A stretch of DNA of 64,000 nt from CAWFPR01 sp963817635 (GTDB taxonomy: Bacteria > Acidobacteriota > Vicinamibacteria > Vicinamibacterales > 2-12-FULL-66-21). Within the stretch, counting starts at the first letter, position 1, and each line of letters opens with the position of its first letter. Positions 56,198-64,000 of the stretch are shown piece by piece. The stretch is from assembly GCA_963817635.1 (NCBI GenBank), contig CAWFPR010000014.1, forward strand, positions 62,001 to 126,000, read 5' to 3'. The position numbers and the translations under genes were made by a program. The notes under the pieces are model-generated. The model ran no database searches, had not been told where the DNA came from, and saw only the letters and a program-made list of their open reading frames with translations.

Positions 56198-56989
56198 ATG
56201 CACGAAGCGGTGAGCGACATCCTGAACGAACGGGCGCGAGATGCCGAAGGCATGTCGCGGATGGTCGCGTTGTCGCTGGCCGCGCACATCGTCCTGATTT
56301 CCGCGATCGTCGTGATGCCCGAGAACTGGCGATCGCCGCACGTCGCCCCGGACACCACCCCGATGATGATCACGCTCGGCGGCGCGCCGGGGCCCGAGAG
56401 CGGCGGACTGACGACGATCGCGGATCGGGCGACGCAGGCGATCGCGGCGCCCGGCGCGAAGCCGAAGATCGAGATGCCGGCTGCGGCGAAGGCGCCGGAA
56501 ATGGTCGCGCCGTCGCCGGCGGCAAAGCCGGCGCCGAAAAAGCCCGAACGCGTGGAGAAGCCGGCCGCGAAGTCCACGGCGAAGAAACCGGCGACCGGCA
56601 CGGAAATCAAGTCCGGGTCGGCCAACGTCGCGACCGGCGGCGCCGCTGTGCCGTTCGGAGGCCTGACGACGGGGGGCGGCGGCACCGGCGGCGCGACCGT
56701 GGATGTCGCCAACTTCTGTTGTCCCGACTATCTGCGCCAGATGACGAACCTGATTCAGCTGAACTGGAACCGGAACCAGGGCGCGTCCGGCACCGTGCAG
56801 ATGAAGTTCACGATCGCCCGGAGCGGCGCGATCAGCGGCGTGGAGGTCGAGAAGCCGAGTAACATCGCGATGCTCGATCTCGAGTCGCAGCGGGCCCTGC
56901 TCAACACGCGCCAGTTGCCGCCGCTGCCGCGCGAGTTCCCTGACAGCACGCTCACCGTTCACCTGATTTTTGAATACCAGCGCCGATGA
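56198..56989 (+). CDS. tolA: TolA-like energy-transducing protein (TonB C-terminal domain)
   Basis: A 263-residue protein with a membrane helix (about 25-43, VALSLAAHIVLISAIVVMP), an Ala/Pro/Lys-rich spacer (about 85-135), and a C-terminal TonB/TolA domain (about 165-260, CCPDYLRQMTNLIQLNWNRN to LTVHLIFEYQRR). Position between tolR and tolB makes TolA the right name, although it is shorter than proteobacterial TolA. Overlaps tolB by 4 bp (ATGA). Confidence 0.88.
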   Translation: MHEAVSDILNERARDAEGMSRMVALSLAAHIVLISAIVVMPENWRSPHVAPDTTPMMITLGGAPGPESGGLTTIADRATQAIAAPGAKPKIEMPAAAKAPEMVAPSPAAKPAPKKPERVEKPAAKSTAKKPATGTEIKSGSANVATGGAAVPFGGLTTGGGGTGGATVDVANFCCPDYLRQMTNLIQLNWNRNQGASGTVQMKFTIARSGAISGVEVEKPSNIAMLDLESQRALLNTRQLPPLPREFPDSTLTVHLIFEYQRR

Positions 56990-58359
56990 GACACATCCGA
57001 CTCGTTTCCGCCGCCGCCCTCGCCGCCTGCGCGACCCTCGTCGTCGGCGCGGAGAGCCCCCAGCAGCCGCCGCAGTCGCAGCAGAGCGAGGTGACGATCA
57101 CGATCACCGGTGGGCCGGGGCTGCCGCCGAAGTACGCCGTACCCGACTTCATCGCGCTCTCGCCGGATGCGGAAACCGCCGCCGCCGCGAAGACGATCGG
57201 CCAGGTGCTCTGGGACGACCTGAACTACGAGCACGAGTTCTACCTGATCCCCAGGGACACGTACCGGTCGATTCCGCAGCCGGCCTCTCTCGATCGCGTG
57301 CCCGTCGATCGGTGGCGCGAACTCGGCGCCGACGGTGTGCTGGTGGGCACCGTGCGGAAAACCGCGACCGGCATCATCGTGCAGGCGCGCCTCCTGGAGG
57401 TGACGACGGGCCGGTCGGCGTTCGCGAAGGAATACAGCGGGTCGATCGGCAACCCACGGATCTACGCCCACACGATCTCGGACGAGATTCACCTCCAGCA
57501 GCGAGGCCTCAGGGGGGTGGCGCGCACGAAGATCGCGTTCACCTCGGATCGCGCCGGCGAGCGGATGAAGGGGCCGATCGCCGACCGCGGCATTTCGAAC
57601 ATCTACTACGCGGACTACGACGGCGCGAACACCAGGCGCGTCACGGTCAGCCGGTCGCTCGACATCACGCCGGCCTGGTCACCCGACGGCAGGGCGATCG
57701 CCTACACGTCGTACCGGACCAGTTTCCCGGACATCATCGTGCAGTACATCTACGAGGGGCGAAACACCAAGCCCGCCGCCGGGAGCCCGGAAAACCAGAA
57801 CTACCTGCCCGCGTGGTCGCCGGACGGCACGAAGCTCGCCTTCATGTCGAACCGCGACGGCAACGACGAAATCTACAGCGTCAATCGTGACGGCACGGGG
57901 CTGCGGCGACTGACCAATCATCCCGCCATCGACGTGACGCCGACCTGGTCGCCGACGGGAAACCAGCTCGCGTTCACGTCGGACCGGGGCGGCAGCCCGC
58001 AGATCTACATCATGAATGCCGACGGGTCAGGGGTGAAGAAGATCACGAGCGAATCCTGGTGCGACCGCCCGACGTGGTCGCCTGCGCCGTTCAACGAGAT
58101 CGCGTATGCGTCGCGATCGGGCGGCGGCTTCGACATCCGCGTCTACAGCTTCGCGACCGGGGCGACCGTCCAGCTCACCAACGGCATCGGCAGCAACGAG
58201 AGCCCGGCATTCTCGCCCAACGGGCGCCACATCGCGTTCACGTCCACCCGCGCCGGCAAGGAGCAGATCTTCACGATCCAGCGGGACGGCAGGGACCTTC
58301 GGCAGATCACGAGAGAAGGCGTGAACCGGTACCCGAACTGGTCGAACTATCCGCAATAG
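56986..58359 (+). CDS. tolB: Tol-Pal system protein TolB
   Basis: A 457-residue periplasmic protein: signal peptide (1-22), an N-terminal domain (about 45-165, DAETAAAAKTIGQVLWDDLNYEHEFYLI), and a six-bladed beta-propeller of WD40-like TolB repeats (for example RVTVSRSLDITPAWSPDGRAIAY and YLPAWSPDGTKLAFMSNRDGNDEIY). The propeller binds Pal. Full length; ATG 56986. Confidence 0.96.
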   Translation: MRHIRLVSAAALAACATLVVGAESPQQPPQSQQSEVTITITGGPGLPPKYAVPDFIALSPDAETAAAAKTIGQVLWDDLNYEHEFYLIPRDTYRSIPQPASLDRVPVDRWRELGADGVLVGTVRKTATGIIVQARLLEVTTGRSAFAKEYSGSIGNPRIYAHTISDEIHLQQRGLRGVARTKIAFTSDRAGERMKGPIADRGISNIYYADYDGANTRRVTVSRSLDITPAWSPDGRAIAYTSYRTSFPDIIVQYIYEGRNTKPAAGSPENQNYLPAWSPDGTKLAFMSNRDGNDEIYSVNRDGTGLRRLTNHPAIDVTPTWSPTGNQLAFTSDRGGSPQIYIMNADGSGVKKITSESWCDRPTWSPAPFNEIAYASRSGGGFDIRVYSFATGATVQLTNGIGSNESPAFSPNGRHIAFTSTRAGKEQIFTIQRDGRDLRQITREGVNRYPNWSNYPQ

Positions 58360-58360
58360 G

Positions 58361-58483
58361 GTCGCTCGTCGCTAGTCGCGAGTCACTGGTCGAGTCGCTA
58401 GTCGGTAGTCGCCAGTCAGTCGCTAGTCGCCAGTCAGTCGCTAGTCGCCAGTCGGTCGCTAGTCGCCAGTCGGTCGCTAGTCG
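58361..58483. repeat. GTCGCTA/GTCGCCA tandem repeat between tolB and pal
   Basis: Made of 7-bp units GTCGCTA, GTCGCCA and variants, with a 4-bp GTCA or GTCG linker that yields an 18-bp higher-order unit (58419-58436, 58437-58454, 58455-58472 and a partial copy). The array begins 2 bp after the tolB stop. It has no unique spacers, so it is not CRISPR. Confidence 0.93.
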
Positions 58484-58518
58484 ATGGACGAGAGCGGGTC
58501 GAGAGAAGGACAGATAGT

Positions 58519-59097
58519 ATGCAGATGCGAAGATCCCTGATGATAGGCGCGGCGCTCGTGCTGGTGGCGGGCGTGGGCGCGTGTGCGAAGAAGACGCCGC
58601 CGGTGGCCAGGCCGACGGCTCCCCCGCCGGCGAATTCGACGACCGCCTCGCGGCCGCCGGCCCCGCCCGAGCCTGTCACGGAGCCGCAGCCGATGCCGCC
58701 CGAGCCCGTGCCGGCCGAAGATTCGCTGTCGGCGCGCGATATCGACGACATCAACAAGAACTCGCCGTTCCAGCCGGTCTTCTTCGGCTTCGACATGGCC
58801 GAGCTCGATGCCGGGGCCCAGCAGGTGCTGAATGCCAACGCCGACATCCTGCGCCAATACCCGACCTGGGTGATCACGATTGAAGGACACGCCGACGAAC
58901 GAGGGACGGCGGAGTACAACCTCGCTCTTGGGGAGCGGCGGGCCCTCGCGGCGCGCAACTATCTCGTGTCGCTCGGGATTCCCGCCGATCGGCTGCGGAC
59001 GGTCAGCTACGGCAAGGAGTTCCCGTTCGACCCGGGCCACGACGAGGCCGCGTGGTCGAAGAACCGCCGGGCGCACTTCGTGGTAACTAGTAAGTGA
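58519..59097 (+). CDS. pal: Peptidoglycan-associated lipoprotein Pal
   Basis: A 192-residue outer-membrane lipoprotein that binds peptidoglycan by its OmpA domain. Signal and lipobox (VAGVGAC, Cys23), a Pro-rich tether (about 28-70), and an OmpA-like domain (about 85-190, FFGFDMAELDAGAQQVLNANADIL, TIEGHADERGTAEYNLALGERRALAARNYL, VSYGKEFPF) with the DAP-binding Asp and Arg residues. Follows tolB as in proteobacteria; the repeat above separates them. Confidence 0.96.
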   Translation: MQMRRSLMIGAALVLVAGVGACAKKTPPVARPTAPPPANSTTASRPPAPPEPVTEPQPMPPEPVPAEDSLSARDIDDINKNSPFQPVFFGFDMAELDAGAQQVLNANADILRQYPTWVITIEGHADERGTAEYNLALGERRALAARNYLVSLGIPADRLRTVSYGKEFPFDPGHDEAAWSKNRRAHFVVTSK

Positions 59098-59153
59098 GGG
59101 CTCGTTGCGCCCCGGACGCCTGGTGAGGCGGACGTCAGACTGAAGGAACGACG

Positions 59154-60183
59154 ATGACAACAGCACGACGCGTGGCCGTGGCGATGACGATGGCCGTGCT
59201 CATGGCGCCGGGTGGCGCCGCGGCGGCCGACAAGACCCACCAGCAGCTGATGGCGGAAATCCGGATGCTGCAGGAACAGCAGCAGCAGCTCCAGCAGATG
59301 CTCGGCTCGCTCGCCGACACGCTGAAGGTGGTGACGTCGAAGCTGGACGACCAGACCGCCGGCGTCCGCAAGGGGTTCGCCGATCAGAAGCTGCTGGTGG
59401 ACAACGTCGGCGAGGGCGTCCGGATCCTGCGGGAGAAGGCCGACGACACCAACGTGCGTCTGTCGTCGATGACGCAGGCCATCGAGGACATGCGCCAGAC
59501 GATCGCCTCGATGCCGCCTCCGGCGCCTCCGGCCATTGCCGGCGACGCGCCGGCGGGCGGTGACGCCGCCGGTCACGCCGCCCGGCGGCTCGCCGGTCCA
59601 GCAGCCGCCGTCGGTCTCGAATCCGCCCGCCAACACCGCGAATGTCTCGTCGTCGAAGATGTACGAGGCGTCGTTCGCCGACTATACGGCCGGCCAGTGG
59701 GACCTGGCGGTGGAGGGATTCCAGTCCTACATCCGGCTGTTCCCGCGCACCGACAAGACGGACGACGCCCAGTTGAACATCGGCAATTCGCTGTACGGCG
59801 CCGGAAAACGGCAGGAAGCGGTCGCCGCCTACCAGAGGGTGATCAGCGAGTACCCGGATTCGGACAGCGTGCCGGTTGCCTACTACAAGCTCGGGCTGAC
59901 GTACGAGGCGCTCAAGCAGACGGATCCCGCGAAGAAGGCGTACGAGACCGTCATCGAAAAATACCCGACGGCCTACGAGGCGATCCTGGCGAAGCAGCGG
60001 CTGGACAACCTGAATCGCCGAACTAAGGGCCCTAACCACGGATCGCAGGATCACACAGATCACGCACGGATACACAGGCTCGCATCACGGAGCCCGGCGC
60101 GATCACCGCGTCCCGGGTGTAATCCCGTAAATCCGTGCGATCCGTGTCTTAGAACGGGATGTCGTCGTCCGTCAGTTCGCTGA
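59154..60183 (+). CDS. cpoB: CpoB/YbgF-like periplasmic coiled-coil TPR protein (frameshifted)
   Basis: CpoB coordinates cell-wall synthesis with Tol-Pal-driven outer-membrane constriction. The signal peptide (1-24) precedes a trimeric coiled coil (about 28-70, QLMAEIRMLQEQQQQLQQMLGSL), a Pro-rich spacer, and two or three TPR-like repeats (YEASFADYTAGQWDLAVEGFQSYI and QEAVAAYQRVISEYPDSDSVP). The frame breaks between 59555 and 59570 (GDAPAGG then VTPPVTPPGG); removing one base joins the parts. The C-terminal end is unclear: after the last TPR helix (LDNLNRR) the frame runs into a CACGGAT-type repeat and overlaps ssb to 60183, so the true stop was probably lost. Confidence 0.85.
60036..60148. 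repeat. Inverted CACGGAT-type repeat at the cpoB/ssb junction
   Basis: Left arm 60036-60078 (CCACGGATCGCAGG, ACGCACGGATACACAGG) and right arm 60119-60148, whose complement has the same ACACGGATCGCACGG pattern. Probably the shared terminator of the convergent genes. Confidence 0.6.
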
Positions 60184-60589
60184 CCGGCTCGCCAATCGGG
60201 TCTTCGGCACCAGGTGCAGCGCTGGTGGATCGCGTCTGCTGGCGGGCGCCGCCGCCCCCGCCTCCGCCGAGCAGGACGATGCGGTCGCCGCGAATTTCCG
60301 TCGTGTAGCGCTTGTTGCCGTCCTTGTCGTCCCACTGCCGGGTCTGCAGTCTTCCCTCGACGTAGATCTGCTTGCCCTTCGTCAGGTACTCGTTCAACGA
60401 CTCGGCGGTCTTTCCCCACAGCACCACGCGGTGCCACTCGGTCTTCTCCTGGCGCTGGCCGGCCTTGTCGTTCCACATCTCGGTCGTTGCCAGGTTGAGC
60501 GTGGCGACGGGCGAGCCGCCGGGCGTGTAGCGCAGCTCGGCGTCGCGGCCGAGGTTTCCAACCAGGATGACCTTGTTCACGCTTCCCAT
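60149..60589 (-). CDS. ssb: Single-stranded DNA-binding protein
   Basis: A 146-residue SSB. OB-fold MGSVNKVILVGNLGRDAELRYTPGGSPVATLNLATTEMW, then EKTEWHRVVLWGKTAESLNEYLTKGKQIYVEGRLQTRQWDDKDGNKRYTTEI, a Gly-rich linker and the C-terminal tip DDDIPF that recruits repair and replication proteins. All expected features are present. A 254-bp gene-free, GC-rich stretch lies upstream, with an inverted repeat GGCGGCCGGCC/GGCCGGCG and no other recognised element. Confidence 0.97.
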   Translation of the reverse strand: MGSVNKVILVGNLGRDAELRYTPGGSPVATLNLATTEMWNDKAGQRQEKTEWHRVVLWGKTAESLNEYLTKGKQIYVEGRLQTRQWDDKDGNKRYTTEIRGDRIVLLGGGGGGGARQQTRSTSAAPGAEDPIGEPVSELTDDDIPF

Positions 60590-60843
60590 CTGTCGAATCC
60601 TTTCTCACTGCGCGCGGGGCCCCACCCCCGCGCGCTTTCGCTCGGCGGCCGGCCTCCGGCCGGCGTCACTCCGTCGCCTCGCTCAGGCCGCAGGCGCTTC
60701 TTTCTCGTGCTCGTGCGCGGGGCCGCTCTTCACCCTCATTCAAACCCGGCGCCGGGCTGTTTTGAAGGGTTTCCTGCAGCGGCTGGCGCCGACGTACGCA
60801 GCGTCTGCAACCATCTGCCGGCCTGATGAGTGCCGTGGCGGCC

Positions 60844-61197
60844 TTACGTCGTCCGGCCGTAGCGATCTTCGAGCCGCACGACGTCATGGAGTTCAGGCGT
60901 CGACACTTCGAAGATGTCGCAGTCGGTGATGGCGGTCATGCGGTGGACGGTTTTCGGCGTCACGTGCACCGCTTCGCCGGGCGCCATCTCGCGTTTCACG
61001 AGTTCGTCCTGCTCTTTGATCTCGAACAGCATGCGGCCCGAGGCCAGATAGATCGTCTCGTCCTTCTGATTGTGGTACTGGAGGCTCAACGCGTGTCCCG
61101 CGTCGACGTGAATCAGCTTGCCGACGTACCTGTCGGTTTTCGCCCAGTGGAGCTCGTAGCCCCATGGCTTGTCTACCCGTGTCACCTGATCCGCCAC
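60844..61197 (-). CDS. Cupin-domain protein (mannose-6-phosphate isomerase type II-like)
   Basis: A 117-residue single cupin like the C-terminal domain of bifunctional mannose-1-phosphate guanylyltransferase/mannose-6-phosphate isomerase. VDKPWGYELHWAKTDRYVGKLIHVDAGHALSLQYHNQKDETIYLASGRML contains the metal-site His and Gln/Glu residues, and the second motif is PGEAVHVTPKTVHRMTAI. As a stand-alone cupin it could be a mannose-6-phosphate isomerase or a sugar-binding protein. Between ssb and ptsI with no coupling. Confidence 0.85.
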   Translation of the reverse strand: MADQVTRVDKPWGYELHWAKTDRYVGKLIHVDAGHALSLQYHNQKDETIYLASGRMLFEIKEQDELVKREMAPGEAVHVTPKTVHRMTAITDCDIFEVSTPELHDVVRLEDRYGRTT

Positions 61198-61325
61198 AAT
61201 TGGCTCCTTCGCGTGTCTGCGCCCCGGCGTCCCGCTCCCCCCGGTGCTGGCCGGACCGTCACGCGGCTGCTGCAGCCACGGCGCGCCGCTCGGGACGCGC
61301 GTTCGGGAAATTCGGAATCGTCATT

Positions 61326-63062
61326 CTACCCGTGTTTGATTTCCAGCGGTGCGAGGAACTGAATCAGCGCGCGTTCGACGTCCGCGGCGGTACGGGCGCG
61401 GAGGGCGCCGGCCACGACCTGTCTCGCGCGGCCGGCATCGAGCCCGCGCACGACTTGCTTGGCGAGCGGGATTGCCGTCAGCGCCATGCTGAACTCGGTC
61501 AGTCCGAGGCCGACGAGCAGGGTCAGCAGCACGGGGTCCGACGCCATCTCTCCGCAGACCGACACCGGAAGTCCGCGACGCCTGCCCGTGCGCGCGACGA
61601 TCCGCAGCATGCGCAGCATGGCCGGGTGCAGCGGTTCGTAGAGGTGCGAGACGCGATCGTCGGTCCGGTCCACTGCCAGCGTGTACTGGATCAGATCGTT
61701 GGTGCCGAGACTGAAGAAATCCGCTTCGTCGGCGAGGATGTCGGCCGTGATGGCCGCCGACGGCACCTCGATCATCACGCCAATCGGCACCTTCGGGACG
61801 CCAATCCCGCGCGCGCGGAGCGATTCGGCCGCGCGCTCGACCACGGCGCGCGCCTCGCGCAGTTCCTCGAGGCCCGAGACGAACGGGAACAGGATCCGCA
61901 GCGGGCCATGGGCGGCGGCGCGCAGCAGCGCCCGCAATTGCGCGAGGAAGACGTCCTCGCGCGCCAGGCCGAGGCGGATCCCGCGCAGTCCGAGCGGCGC
62001 GCGATCGCCATCGATGGCCGCCGAGTCGATCCTGAGCTGTGCGTCGCTGATGTCGAACGTCCGCACCGTCACGCATCCGGGCGCGGTGCTCTCGACCAGG
62101 CGGCGGTACGCCTCGTACTGCACCTCCTCGGTGAGCGCGCTCTGGCCGCCGCCGACGAGGAGGAACTCCGAGCGGAAGAGCCCGATGCCGCCCGCCCCGT
62201 GTTCGCGCGCCCGCACCGCGTCGGCGATCGATTCGATGTTCGCTTCGAAGCGCATCTCGACGCCGTCGAGCGTGACCGGCGCGAGCGTGCGGTATTCCTC
62301 GAGCGATCGTTCGTACGCGACGCGCCGCTGCTGGCGATTGCGCACCTGCTCCAGCGTGTCGGGGTCCGGTTCGACGTACACCTCGCCGGTGCTGCCATCG
62401 ACGGCGACGAGCGCGCCCGGCGCGAACAGCGAGCTGGCGTTGTGCAGCCCGGCGACCGCCGGGATGCGAATCGAGCGCGCGAGGATGGCGGTGTGATAGG
62501 TCCAGCTGCCGGCGTCGGTGACGAGCGCGGCGAGGCGCTGCCAGTCGAGCTGCGCGACCAGCGACGGCGTCAGCTCGTCGGCCACGAGGACGAGCGGGCC
62601 CTCGAGGTCTTTGAAGATGTCGGCCGGGGCGTCCGCCCGCAGGTTCATCGACAGCCGGCCGACGACGTCGCTGACGTCGCCCTTGCGCTCGCGGAGATAC
62701 GGGTCGTCGGCCTTGTCGAAGAGCGCGCCGATTTCCTCGAGCGCGCGCCGCAGCGCGGCGGCGGCATTCAGCCGCTCGCCGCGGATGATCTCGCCTGCCC
62801 GTTCGATCAGCATCGCGTCGTCCAGCATCAGCAGCTGCGCGTCGAACAGGTAGGCGTGCTCGGCGCCGGCCGACTGCGCGATGCGGGACTTGATCTGCTG
62901 GAGCTGGGTGCGCGAACGGGTGCGCGCGTCGTGCAGCCGCGCCAGTTCGCGCTCGACCTGCGCCGCCGAGATGCGGAAGCCGATGTCGCGCGCCCCGCGA
63001 CGAAGGACCAGCGCCTTGCCGATGCCGATGCCGGGCGAGACGCCGAGACCGGTCAGGCGCAT
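61326..63062 (-). CDS. ptsI: Phosphoenolpyruvate-protein phosphotransferase (PTS enzyme I)
   Basis: A 578-residue enzyme that transfers phosphate from PEP to HPr. The swivelling domain carries the phospho-histidine His190 in DAGSWTYHTAILARS (family: GGRTSHTAIMARS). The PEP-binding barrel has IGLFRSEFLLV, TVRTFDIS, RGIRLGLAREDVF and the active-site Cys in VSVCGEMASDP. Start ATG 63060-63062 (MRLTGLGVSPG) matches the family; the longer open frame upstream is the HPr gene in another frame. It overlaps ptsH by 10 bp. Confidence 0.96.
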   Translation of the reverse strand: MRLTGLGVSPGIGIGKALVLRRGARDIGFRISAAQVERELARLHDARTRSRTQLQQIKSRIAQSAGAEHAYLFDAQLLMLDDAMLIERAGEIIRGERLNAAAALRRALEEIGALFDKADDPYLRERKGDVSDVVGRLSMNLRADAPADIFKDLEGPLVLVADELTPSLVAQLDWQRLAALVTDAGSWTYHTAILARSIRIPAVAGLHNASSLFAPGALVAVDGSTGEVYVEPDPDTLEQVRNRQQRRVAYERSLEEYRTLAPVTLDGVEMRFEANIESIADAVRAREHGAGGIGLFRSEFLLVGGGQSALTEEVQYEAYRRLVESTAPGCVTVRTFDISDAQLRIDSAAIDGDRAPLGLRGIRLGLAREDVFLAQLRALLRAAAHGPLRILFPFVSGLEELREARAVVERAAESLRARGIGVPKVPIGVMIEVPSAAITADILADEADFFSLGTNDLIQYTLAVDRTDDRVSHLYEPLHPAMLRMLRIVARTGRRRGLPVSVCGEMASDPVLLTLLVGLGLTEFSMALTAIPLAKQVVRGLDAGRARQVVAGALRARTAADVERALIQFLAPLEIKHG

Positions 63063-63352
63063 GGCTCGCCCCGGGCCTGGCTGAGGGGCGCTTCGTCGAA
63101 GCCGCGCTCGACCAGCGCGCGAAGCGACGCCACCGCATCGATCTCGTCGATGCCGTTCGCCGTGATCACGATGCTGGTGCCCTGCGAGGCGGACAGCAGC
63201 AGGATGCCCATGATGCTCTTGCCGTCGGTCTCGCGGCCCTCCCGGCCGACGCGAATCGATGCCTGGAAGGCGCTCGCCGTGTGAACGAATTTCGCCGCCG
63301 CCCGCGCGTGCAGGCCGAGCGGGTTGGTGACCAGGACGGCGCAGGAGGTCAC
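63053..63352 (-). CDS. ptsH: Phosphocarrier protein HPr
   Basis: A 99-residue HPr, slightly longer than usual. Active-site His15 is in NPLGLHARAAAKFV and regulatory Ser46 in GKSIMGILLL, which suggests that an HPr kinase/phosphorylase exists outside the window. Overlaps EIIA by 4 bp upstream and ptsI by 10 bp downstream. Confidence 0.96.
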   Translation of the reverse strand: MTSCAVLVTNPLGLHARAAAKFVHTASAFQASIRVGREGRETDGKSIMGILLLSASQGTSIVITANGIDEIDAVASLRALVERGFDEAPLSQARGEPCA

Positions 63353-63780
63353 CCGCCGTCTCCCCTGAGCAGGTCGGACGCGACCCAGATGGCATGCCGC
63401 CCGTGCTCGCGCATCTCGCGCGCGAGCGCCAGCAGATCGGGGGCGCCCTGCGGCCGCGCCAGCTTGATCAGCATCGGCAGGTTGACTCCGGTGATCACCT
63501 CCACCTGCGGGCTGACGTACGTGACGGCCAGGTTGGCCGGCGTGCCGCCGAACATGTCGGTGAGCACCAGCACACAGGCCGGGTCTCCGTCCGGGCCGGC
63601 GGCCGTGGCCTGTACCCGGGCAATCGCGCGCCCGATGTCCTCGCGCGCGTGATCGACCTCTTCGTGCCAGCCGATCGACACCGCCGCGAATTGCGGCAGA
63701 TCGCCGACGATCATCTCGGCCGAATTGACCAGCTCGGTGGCCAGCTGACCGTGCGTGACCACCACGACGCCCAGCTTCAT
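63349..63780 (-). CDS. PTS system mannose-type EIIA component
   Basis: A 143-residue cytoplasmic phosphocarrier of the mannose/fructose (EIIA-Man) family: phospho-His10 in VVVVTHGQLA, and LVLTDMFGGTPANLAVTYV. An ATG seven codons upstream is also possible; I chose the one at 63778-63780 because it gives the usual N-terminus. It lacks EIIB/C/D nearby, so a regulatory role in a PTS-Ntr-like chain is more likely than sugar import. Confidence 0.93.
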   Translation of the reverse strand: MKLGVVVVTHGQLATELVNSAEMIVGDLPQFAAVSIGWHEEVDHAREDIGRAIARVQATAAGPDGDPACVLVLTDMFGGTPANLAVTYVSPQVEVITGVNLPMLIKLARPQGAPDLLALAREMREHGRHAIWVASDLLRGDGG

Positions 63781-63801
63781 CCCGCGTCCCTTTACCTTCA
63801 T

Positions 63802-63836
63802 ACCTTTTACCTTCTACCTTTTACCTTTTACCATTT
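63802..63836. repeat. ACCTTTT heptamer array between EIIA and rapZ
   Basis: Five 7-bp units: ACCTTTT, ACCTTCT, ACCTTTT, ACCTTTT, ACCATTT. Looser copies flank it on both sides (63794-63848). On the minus strand it reads AAAAGGT repeated, directly upstream of the EIIA start. Confidence 0.8.
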
Positions 63837-63847
63837 ACTTCTTCCAT

Positions 63848-64000
63848 TCACTCATTCGCGATATCCCGGTGCTTCACCCGCAGGCGGGCCCCCGGGATGC
63901 CGGTCAGCCCTTTCTTGAGCGCCTCCGCAATCGCCACCGAGCGGTGGCGCCCGCCGGTGCAGCCGATGCCAATGGTGAGGTAGGTCTTTCCTTCGTGCAC
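63848..64000 (-). CDS. rapZ: RNase adapter protein RapZ, C-terminal end (cut by window edge)
   Basis: The last 50 residues of RapZ/YvcJ, which binds nucleotides and controls amino-sugar synthesis (GlmS) in enterobacteria. The translated end reads VHEGKTYLTIGIGCTGGRHRSVAIAEALKK and ends GARLRVKHRDIANE, the family's conserved GIGCTGGxHRSV motif. The gene begins outside the window. Its place before EIIA, HPr and EI matches the usual rapZ-PTS arrangement of several phyla. Confidence 0.94.
   Translation of the reverse strand: MHEGKTYLTIGIGCTGGRHRSVAIAEALKKGLTGIPGARLRVKHRDIANE

Noticed and set aside
58361..58483. Short repeats that look like a CRISPR array
   Set aside because: Units are contiguous with no unique spacers, and no cas gene is nearby.
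61164..63284. A long plus-strand open frame opposite ptsI
   Set aside because: It mirrors a conserved gene on the other strand and has no recognisable motif; high GC produces such shadows.

Overview
The window comes from a GC-rich bacterial chromosome. It most likely belongs to Acidobacteriota, perhaps a Vicinamibacteria-like lineage. This is an inference from three things: an Oar-type TonB-dependent receptor with an N-terminal carboxypeptidase-regulatory domain, a hybrid type II secretion/type IV pilus operon whose secretin carries a cohesin-like tail, and a gram-negative envelope gene set (SecA, Lpt, Tol-Pal) combined with a BMC shell gene. No rRNA, tRNA or CRISPR array was recognised.

Layout. 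1-5.0 kb (minus): start of secA, an M23 peptidase, comM/yifB and an MltD-type transglycosylase. 5.3-7.3 kb (minus): a two-gene microcompartment locus, an acylating aldehyde dehydrogenase and one BMC-H shell protein. 7.6-9.2 kb (plus): a lipoprotein and a soluble transglycosylase. 9.5-18.7 kb (plus): secretion/pilus operon gspF-gspE-pilM-pilN-pilO-pilP-secretin and two prepilins, followed by a REP/RAYT unit, an Ig/PKD lipoprotein and a third prepilin-like protein with a Gly/Arg tail (to 21.6 kb). 21.7-34.5 kb: an amino-sugar/peptidoglycan salvage cluster with two sodium symporters, a serine hydrolase, a GHL10-type glycosidase, a GntR/UTRA regulator, a large TonB receptor, a BadF-type sugar kinase, nagB and murQ. 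34.7-41.6 kb: a translationally coupled MoxR-DUF58-BatA-like operon, then xerD. 42.6-46.5 kb: DUF4342, a small winged-helix-like protein, metK, a PHP-domain protein and an orphan YtrA-type GntR regulator. 46.7-54.8 kb (minus): a fused lptF-lptG gene, parB, parA, a bifunctional-nuclease-family protein, miaB and recN. 54.9-60.1 kb (plus): the complete tolQ-tolR-tolA-tolB-pal-cpoB operon. 60.1-64 kb (minus): ssb, a cupin, and a regulatory PTS set (ptsI, ptsH, mannose-type EIIA, rapZ).

Two signals cut across the gene annotation. First, at least seven otherwise well-conserved genes (mltD, pilP, secretin, sugar kinase, the last BatA-operon gene, parB, cpoB) are broken by about a dozen frameshifts, and nearly all are repaired by removing one base. 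Residual insertion errors from sequencing are the simplest explanation. Second, many intergenic gaps carry short tandem repeats with a 7-bp period, but each gap has its own sequence. That looks like a family of heptameric repeats rather than one mobile element.

Many genes are translationally coupled through ATGA or GTGA overlaps. GTG starts are common.
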